Assembly: GCA_035578905.1 (NCBI GenBank)
Contig: JAQJVL010000284.1
Span: forward strand, 620,001 to 684,000
Source of the DNA: Stictocephala bisonia
Taxonomy: Eukaryota > Arthropoda > Insecta > Hemiptera > Membracidae
Reading direction: 5' to 3'
DNA length: 64,000 bases
A model generated the notes under the pieces. That model was given only the letters and a program-made list of their open reading frames with translations. It searched no databases and was not told the origin of the DNA. Positions 56,491 through 64,000 of this stretch are shown here, piece after piece. The first letter of the stretch is position 1, and the number at the start of each line of letters is the position of its first letter. Position numbers and translations under genes: made by a program.

Positions 56491-57062
56491 GCCAACATGT
56501 GAACTAATGGATTAATGCTCTAGCTTGTTTGTAGCTATAAACATATGAATAAGTTTAGCCCGATTTCTACAATTGTATAAATACTCTGCCTTAAAAAATT
56601 TAAATGCTCACTATCGTCTTAAAAAAAAATTGATTCTAACATCCTATGTATAATATTTGGATGAATTTAAATATGAATCCTCACAAAATACAGTTATATA
56701 GATTTTTTATGTTTATAAAATAATCACCTCAACTATCTAACGCCAATCTATGAATAAACTGAGTCGAGAAATAAGTGATTAGAAATTATGAATAAATAAA
56801 ATAAACCTACTAACGAAATTTAACTTATCAAAATATTAAAAATGTGTCAGTTAGTTTTAATTATGATTTTGTATGATATTAATTGATTGTAAATATACCA
56901 ATAAAAACTATATACCAACCTCAAATAACTTTCTGAAGTACAGTTAAGTGATATTATATACTATTATAATTGGGAAAGGTGTATTAACTAGTAAGTTAAA
57001 TTGATAGAACGTCCATAAATACATGCAATAAATTATTTGAATTCCAGAATTGTTATTGAGAT

Positions 57063-57567
57063 TTTATATTTTAACTGGGTTATCCTTTTGACCTCGGTTT
57101 TTCTCTTTTGTATGACCTTTACAATGAGGTATAACTCGAGGTAGGCTTAGATCTAAAGATTTTACGACATCCTTCGTGGGCTATCCTCTGGCTATGTGAA
57201 AAACGAGTAAACTGTGTCTAAATGTTTGGCATAGTTATACATAACAAAAAACGTTTATTACGTTTCTTCGAATAGTTTAAAAATAATAAATATATTCCAG
57301 AAATTTGCCCAACCCTGACATAAATTCTTAGAGTAGCTGTATTTTCTGACCGAGTCATCCTTTTGACCTCAGGTTTGCACTTTCCTACTGTACAAACAAA
57401 GACCATTACAATGAGGTAAAACTCGAGGTAGGCTTAATTTAAAATTTCCAAGACTTCCTTCATGGGCCATCCCCTGCTGAAAAACAAGTAAAATATATCT
57501 AAATGTTTAGTTTCATTAAATTTTTAATAGTTTTAAATATAATAAATATATCCTAACCCTGTACATT
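57063..57567. mobile_element. Two half-copies of the Tc1-like element family
   Basis: 57063-57316 and 57329-57567 each match one arm of the 40.6-kb element (CATCCTTTTGACCTC, ACTCGAGGTAGGCTTA, AATAATAAATATATTCCAGA, CCCAACCCTG). They stand head to tail. The opposite arms are missing, so both are remnants. Confidence 0.75.
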
Positions 57568-57732
57568 AATACTTTAGGAACCAAACCCTAATTACACAAA
57601 TCTAAACATCAATTAAATGTCAACTATTAAATGCTGTTTATAAATTGCCTTGGTTTAACGGGTGGCACTTGTCTCGGGCCTCTATACATATATAGGAGGT
57701 GACATATTTACCACCTTATGGCACCACCTCAG

Positions 57733-57793
57733 TCATGATACGTTTATCGGGAAAACTGTTCTCACGATTCTGCGGTGTGAAGAAATACCTACG
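57733..57793 (+). CDS. Candidate small exon (61 bp)
   Basis: Acceptor CACCACCTCAG (to 57732) and donor ACG|GTGAAAG. Open in the frame that accepts one base from the previous exon (as 54554-54696 offers), coding for MIRLSGKLFSRFCGVKKYL. It leaves two bases, the phase needed by the candidate at 61523. Basic peptide, not recognised. Confidence 0.25.
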
Positions 57794-57929
57794 GTGAAAG
57801 TTAGTAGTTTGTTTGTAACAAAAACAAAATAATACTTGTTCAAAATTTAACTAGTTAGTAAACTAGTTCAAAATTAATATACTTTTTCGTGTAGCTCATA
57901 CAACATGTGTTGAACAATTGTAAAAATAA

Positions 57930-58303
57930 AAGTACAGAATAAATTGAAGCTGATCAATAAGAGTAAACTAAATTAATTATAAGTAATCAGAGAGCATGAA
58001 ATTGATGTTAGCTGGGAAACCAAATGCCTCCCGATTAAAAAAACTTTCCCTCATTAATTTTTTTTTTTTTAGTTGTGTTGATAGTAATACGTTATTGAAG
58101 AAAAGCAAAGTTTCATACATGTAGAAGTAGTGGGTGTTTTTCAACAGCTATGGATGTTGTAAAAGTTGTTGGACTTTTACATACAATTGTTTAATGGATT
58201 GTAAAATGTGTATCATGAGTTGTACATTTAGATAAAAAAGCCTTTCACTCTTAGTGAGTTTGGAAAATACTCATTGTTTTGACTGATGTTTTGATACAAA
58301 TAG
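57930..58303. repeat. Second copy of the foldback centre and right arm
   Basis: Direct repeat of 55735-56110 (AATCAGAGAGCATGAAATTG, TTAGCTG.GAAACCAAA, GTTATTGAAGAAAAGCAAAG, GTTTTGACTGATGTTTTGAT) about 2.2 kb downstream with roughly 10 percent differences. It ends exactly at the acceptor of the next exon candidate. Confidence 0.85.
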
Positions 58304-58459
58304 GGTATTCCATTAGGCTTTCAAACGTTGACGCCTGCATCCAGCAGCTCGGCAGTAAGCCAAACAGATTAGTATTGAATAAATATAACCAGATATTGCA
58401 GGCGCAGAGGAGAAATGTTTATCTAAGGACATATCTCCGGGGAAGGTTTACATTAAAAG
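58304..58459 (+). CDS. Candidate exon of 156 bp
   Basis: Acceptor CAAATAG (to 58303) and donor AAAAG|GTAGTC. 156 bp is a multiple of three and one frame is open throughout, with mixed composition: SNVDACIQQLGSKPNRLVLN and QILQAQRRNVYLRTYLRGRF. It looks like real protein, basic and helical, but I do not recognise it. The acceptor is weak in pyrimidines and lies at the edge of the duplicated foldback arm. Its phase does not fit the neighbours at 57733 and 61523. Confidence 0.35.
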
Positions 58460-58577
58460 GTAGTCCTTGACAGTTATGCCACATCGCCAGAATTAAAAGA
58501 TTAATCAAATAATTTCTTCAAATAGTTTTTAATTAAATAAATAAGCATAAGTAAATATTTACACTCGAATTATCTAT

Positions 58578-61480
58578 TCTTCATTATTTGAAAGGAAGTG
58601 TAACGTACGGCACTCATCGTGTGAATATAATTACATTTCATTCTTCATTATTTGAAAGGAAGTGTAACGTACGGCACTCATCGTGTGAATATAATTACAT
58701 TTCATTCTTCATTATTTGAAAGGAAGTGTAACGTACGGCACTCATCGTGTGAATATAATTACATTTCATTCTTCATTATTTGAAAGGAAGTGTAACGTAC
58801 GGCACTCATCGTGTGAATATAATTACATTTCATTCTTCATTATTTGAAAGCAAGTGTAACCTACAGCACTCATCGTGTGAATATAATTACATTTCTATCT
58901 TCATTATTTGAAAGCAAGTGTAACGTACGGCACTCATCGTGTGAATATAATTACATTTCATTCTTCATTATTTGAAAGCAAGTGTAACCTACAGCACTCA
59001 TCGTGTGAATATAATTACATTTCTATCTTCATTATTTGAAAGGAAGTGTAACGTACGGCACTCATCGTGTGAATATAATTACATTTCATTCTTCATTATT
59101 TGAAAGCAAGTGTAACCTACAGCACTCATCGTGTGAATATAATTACATTTCTATCTTCATTATTTGAAAGGAAGTGTAACGTACGGCACTCATCGTGTGA
59201 ATATAATTACATTTCATTCTTCATTATTTGAAAGCAAGTGTAACCTACAGCACTCATCGTGTGAATATAATTACATTTCTATCTTCATTATTTGAAAGCA
59301 AGTGTAACCTACAGCACTCATCGTGTGAATATAATTAAATTTCTATCTTCATTATTTGAAAGGAAGTGTAACCTACAGCACTCATCGTGTGAATATAATT
59401 ACATTTCATTCTTCATTATTTGAAAGCAAGTGTAACCTACAGCACTCATCGTGTGAATATAATTACATTTCTATCTTCATTATTTGAAAGCAAGTGTAAC
59501 GTACGGCACTCATCGTGTGAATATAATTACATTTCATTCTTCATTATTTGAAAGCAAGTGTAACCTACAGCACTCATCGTGTGAATATAATTACATTTCT
59601 ATCTTCATTATTTGAAAGGAAGTGTAACGTACGGCACTCATCGTGTGAATATAATTACATTTCATTCTTCATTATTTGAAAGCAAGTGTAACCTACAGCA
59701 CTCATCGTGTGAATATAATTACATTTCTATCTTCATTATTTGAAAGGAAGTGTAACGTACGGCACTCATCGTGTGAATATAATTACATTTCATTCTTCAT
59801 TATTTGAAAGCAAGTGTAACCTACAGCACTCATCGTGTGAATATAATTACATTTCTATCTTCATTATTTGAAAGCAAGTGTAACCTACAGCACTCATCGT
59901 GTGAATATAATTACATTTCATTCTTCATTATTTGAAAGGAAGTGTAACGTACGGCACTCATCGTGTGAATATAATTAGATTTCATTCTTCATTATTTGAA
60001 ATCAAATGTGAACTAAAGCCCTCATCGCCTGACAATAATTAGATTTCATTCTTCATTATTTGAAAGCAAGCGTAATCCACAGCACTCATCGTGTGACAAT
60101 AATTATATTTCATTCTTCATTATTTGAAAGGAAGTGTAACCTACAGCAATCATCGTGTGAAAATAATTACATTTCATTATTCATTATTTGAATGCAAGTG
60201 TAACCTACAGCACTCATCGTGTGAAAATAATTACATTTCATTCTTCATTATTTGAAAGCAAGTGTAGCCCACAGCACTCATCGTGTGACAATAATTACAT
60301 TTCATTGTTCATTATTTGAAAGCAAGTGTAACCTACAGCACTCATCATTTGACAATAATTACATTTCATTCTTCATTATTTGAAAGCAAGTGTAACCCAC
60401 AGCACTCATCGTGTGACAATAATTACATTTCATTGTTCATTATTTGAAAGCAAGTGTAACCCACAGCACTCATCGTGTGACAATAATTACATTTCATTCT
60501 TCATTATTTGAAAGCAAGTGTAACCCACAGCACTCATCGTTTGACAATAATTACACTTCATTCTTCATTATTTGAAAGCAAGTGTAACCTACAGCACTCA
60601 TCGTGTGACAATAATAATATTTAATTCTTCATTATTTGAAATTAAAAGCAAGTGTAACCTACAGCACTCATCGTGTGACAATAATTATATTTCATTATTC
60701 ATTATTTGAAAGCAAGCGTAATCCACAGCACTCATCGTGTGACAATAATTATATTTCATTCTTCATTATTTGAAAGCAAGTGTAACCTACAGCACTCATC
60801 GTGTGACAATAATTATATTTAATTCTTCATTATTTGAAATTAAAAGCAAGTGTAACCTACAGCACTCATCGTGTGACAATAATTATATTTCATTATTCAT
60901 TATTTGAAAGCAAGTGTAATCCACAGCACTCATCGTGTGACAATAATTATATTTCATTCTTCATTATTTGAAAGCAAGTTTAACCTACAGCACTCATCGT
61001 GTGACAATAATTATATTTCATTCTTCATTATTTGAAAGCAAGTGTAACCTACAGCACTCATCGTGTGACAATAATTATATTTCATTCTTCATTATTTGAA
61101 AGCAAGTGTAACCTACAGCACTCATCGTGTGACAATAATTATATTTCATTATTCATTATTTGAAAGCAAGTGTAATCCACAGCACTCATCGTGTGACAAT
61201 AATTATATTTCATTCTTCATTATTTGAAAGCAAGTTTAACCTACAGCACTCATCGTGTGACAATAATTATATTTAATTCTTCATTATTTGAAATTAAAAG
61301 CAAGTGTAACCTACAGCACTCATCGTGTGACAATAATTATATTTCATTATTCATTATTTGAAAGCAAGTGTAATCCACAGCACTCATCGTGTGACAATAA
61401 TTATATTTCATTCTTCATTATTTGAAAGCAAGTGTAACCTACAGCACTCATCGTGTGACAATAATTACATTTAATTGTAT
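58578..61480. repeat. 64-bp tandem repeat, about 45 copies in two subfamilies
   Basis: The unit is CATTCTTCATTATTTGAAAG plus CAAGTGTAACCTACAGCACT plus CATCGTGTGAATATAATTAC and ATTT; spacing of 64 checked at 58639 to 58703. The left part (to about 59990) has TGTGAATATAATTACA. Within it two unit types (GGAAGTGTAACGTACGG and GCAAGTGTAACCTACAG) alternate as ~128-bp dimers. The right part has TGTGACAATAATTATA with occasional 6-bp insertions (GAAATTAAAAGC). Non-coding. Confidence 0.96.
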
Positions 61481-61522
61481 AGACTAATGCTATTGTACTT
61501 GTCTCTGCCTTGTTGTCTAAAG

Positions 61523-61646
61523 GTCGTCTCATGATGTGACCTTAGGGGGTGGAGGGGATGGTGTGAAGAGGAGGAAGACCAGTGGAAAACTCCAAACGTC
61601 ATTCCCCATCATCGGGACCATAATGTATTCACATTACTGGAAGTAG
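61523..61646 (+). CDS. Candidate terminal exon
   Basis: A strong 3' splice context: a branch-like GACTAATGC near 61481, a pyrimidine-rich run (TTGTCTCTGCCTTGTTGTCT) and AAAG. It is followed by 40 open codons to TAG at 61644-61646. The peptide includes SSHDVTLGGGGDGVKRRKTS and GKLQTSFPIIGTIMYSHYWK: a glycine patch, a basic KRRKTS and an aromatic end. It needs two bases from the previous exon, which 57733-57793 would supply. Not recognised. Confidence 0.33.
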
Positions 61647-62311
61647 TCTGGGATCTCTTTCAACCTTTGAAATGTGCAATACACTATAGTCTCCCATTAG
61701 ATTTTGAGAGCTAACAGCTTGTAACAAAAAAATTATCTACACTTTAATACATTTGAAAATTATGCAGTAAACAGTTTTTACACCTTTTAAACTAATACAT
61801 TGTTATGTATAAAATAATTGCACAGATACACGAATATTATTACTAGTTTAGTGAGAAATAAACTGCGTTGAAATATATATTTTTATCCACTTGATGAAAT
61901 CGTTCGATTTTGTAACAGAACTCAGTAATAGTTCCTAGAACTAACAATAAAAAAGTACGCAAGACGTCTAAAACATTACGAGTAGAAATACGTCAGGAGT
62001 TATTCATCAATTAAAAGATATTTGAGAGCTTTTTTATGTTTACTATTTTTCAATGTTTTAGAGATAAAATATTGACCTATTTAAATCAAAATATTTAAAA
62101 ACTATTATGGAATAAATGTTTCCTCATAATATTTATTTATAAACCGATTATATTTTAATTTTAGAGTAACGTAAAGGAGCAATAACAGAATTGAATAGCT
62201 GGTGTCTTAAATCACAGACATTATAAGGCTCTCTGATATTTTACGGTAGTCTTCGTACAATTTTAATTATATTTTGACAACATTTTGTTATGCTGTTTTT
62301 ATTGTTGCTAT
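61647..62311. other. AT-rich non-coding DNA
   Basis: No feature. AATAAA-like signals are present, as expected by chance in AT-rich sequence. Confidence 0.4.
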
Positions 62312-62632
62312 CGGCGTGGACACTACTAGAGAAGTCTGGGGTGTCCAGGTTGGGTGGTAATCATTGTGCGGATGTTGTGTGGGGGAGATAACTGAGTATC
62401 AGGCTTGTCAATTAGCTGAAAATCAGAGCAGCACTACGTAGTTTGGATTCCACGTAAAGCTGTAGGTCCGTTAGTTGCCCTAGCTGTTGGGCTATTAATA
62501 AATTGCCCTTTCTGAGGAACAGTTGAACTCAGTTAGTAAACAGACTACACTCATCCTACACTCATGTAACCATTCATATTCGCCTTAAAATACCAACAAC
62601 GTAGTGTCGGTGTCTCATATTTAAGAATGTAA
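62312..62632 (-). repeat. Dispersed SINE-like repeat, copy C
   Basis: The reverse strand matches copies A and B: GCGAATATGAATGG, ATGAGTGTAGGATGAGTGTA, TTATTAATAGCCCAACAGC, CACAACATCC and ACCACCCAACCTGGACACCC. It is the longest of the three copies. Confidence 0.65.
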
Positions 62633-63296
62633 GAATTATAATATAAGCTTTTATGTATAGTTATAGTTTATCATAAAAAAATTATGATCTAAAAAAATGA
62701 TCTAAACTCTGCAAAAATATCATTTTACTAGACTTTTATTTAAAATAAATACTATTGATTTTATTATTAGTCCAGAATTGTTTTTAAAAAATGTTATCTT
62801 AGAATATTTTAATGTGAAATATATTTTCAAAAATAAAATAATTTACAAATGTTTGCACAAATTATAATTTTAATAAAATACGTGTATAATAAGGACGTAT
62901 GAGATTACAGTACGCAGAACAGTTTTTTACAACCATTAATACTATAACTAGTTAAATATTTTAATTGAAATATAAATATTATACAGGTTTTATGTTTAAT
63001 AATCCACATATTTGTGACGTATTGAAGTTTACGCCTTTATTTCATTTTATAAAAATCTTAAAATTCCTTTTTTATAATTATTTACAAACTTACTTTTCAA
63101 CCAGGAAATATGCTGTGAATCGGCATTTGAATAAAATGCTTGTGATTCGCGAGGCATTACATTTTCTATCAAAACTACTAATAAAATTAACGAGTTTGAA
63201 CTAAATCAGTAACTCAATGTATATTCAGTTACTTAATTTTTAAAGTAACACTATTGGAAATATAAACCTAAATAATAATCATAAAACTAATATGAA
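62633..63296. other. AT-rich non-coding DNA
   Basis: No gene. The 79-codon frame at 62965-63204 is AT-rich noise with no ATG context or motif. Confidence 0.4.
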
Positions 63297-63340
63297 TTAG
63301 GTTAGGTTATGTTAGGTTAGGTTAGGCTAGGTTAGGTTAA
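63297..63340 (+). repeat. Interstitial (TTAGG)n telomere-like tract
   Basis: About eight TTAGG pentamers, two imperfect (TTATG, CTAGG), within 44 bp. TTAGG is the ancestral arthropod telomere repeat, and short internal tracts are common in insect genomes. Confidence 0.85.
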
Positions 63341-64000
63341 TAAGAAAGTTCACGCTAAAGCCTTAATACAGCAAATATTCATCGCTAATAGAGTTTGTGA
63401 TACACGTACATTAATCAAACATTGTCACCATCTTTAGTTCTCAAATCTATGTTTTACATAAGGCCATGCGTTGATTTTAACTTACTTTGAAAGAGTTGCA
63501 ATTGGTTTAAACATACATGAAATACGTTAGATTAGACATATAAAAAAACCACACATTTTCGTAGAAACAGTGTAACATACATTATGCTGTGTGCTTGACC
63601 TTTTGCGTGTGGGGAGTTCTGTGAATAAACCATCGCGATAAAGTATAAATTGTTGACGCAGCGTGTTTCATTTACGAGAAAACATACTGATTTAGAATGG
63701 CCTTGGCTTTAATATAATTATGATACTTAGTAAAAATACTTTATTTATAAGGACATCTTCAATCATCCTCATATATAATACGTGAAGCCGATTTTTGTCA
63801 ACGCAACTCCTTTCTTATTTCTTAACCTATTGAAACGATCGAGATGTCAAAAGATTTGCCTCTGTATGTAATTGTGCAATAAGGTCTCAATTTTTCAATT
63901 TTTTCACCCTAAAGGGCACAGGAAACCCTCAATGATCGTTTTTCGGCCATAAGAATAACATGGAGAGAGATTTATATGAATTGGAAAGTAACAGCTGTTC
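63341..64000. other. Non-coding DNA
   Basis: No gene is supported to the end of the window. The last 220 bases (GAAACGATCGAGATGTC and following) look like part of an interspersed repeat cut by the window edge, but I cannot name it. Confidence 0.35.

Noticed and set aside
63297..63340. True chromosome end
   Set aside because: The tract is only 44 bp and ordinary DNA continues on both sides.

Overview
The window looks like intergenic and intronic DNA from an arthropod, most likely an insect. It is AT-rich, has very few long open frames, has intron-like splice signals, carries an interstitial (TTAGG)n telomere-type tract near 63.3 kb, and holds a Ty3/gypsy retrotransposon whose primer-binding site matches the animal initiator tRNA-Met. 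Nothing is organised like a bacterial operon. No complete host gene can be read, only short exon candidates with plausible splice sites.

Layout. 0-4.7 kb: AT-rich DNA, two arrays of a ~41-bp repeat, a few short hydrophobic ORFs and one possible terminal exon. 4.7-16.4 kb: about 100 copies of a 113-bp satellite, with an internal ~3.7-kb near-identical block duplication. 16.4-20 kb: AT-rich DNA with exon-like pieces. 20-31.9 kb: a 23-bp minisatellite split by a ~10.7-kb complex of a Ty3/gypsy element. That complex has a + strand copy with gag and a broken pol, a full ~1.96-kb LTR, and a deleted copy in inverse orientation. 33.1-33.9 kb: the 3' end of a LINE. 34.1-35.8 kb: a 74-bp repeat array. 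37.4-38.1 kb: a PIF/Harbinger-like element with TTA target duplication. 39.1 and 47.6 kb: one 36-bp minisatellite family in opposite orientations. 40.6-41.5 kb: a Tc1/mariner-like foldback element. 43.2 and 49.6 kb: two foldback elements, each with a hammerhead-like core. 45.6, 51.0, 53.5 and 58.6 kb: four more tandem arrays of 18, 39, 26 and 64 bp. 54-62 kb: exon candidates between the arrays, some with compatible splice phases.

Together, minisatellites and transposons fill roughly half of the window. The retroelement is the only unit whose parts can be read as a working plan: LTR, PBS, Gag, a -1 frameshift signal, protease-RT-RNase H-integrase, polypurine tract, LTR. This copy is disabled by a frameshift in RT, a stop and a second frameshift near the integrase C-terminus, and a rearranged 5' LTR. 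Two LTR copies differ at only about ten sites over 1.2 kb by eye, so the insertion looks young. All identities and copy counts are estimates made by eye.
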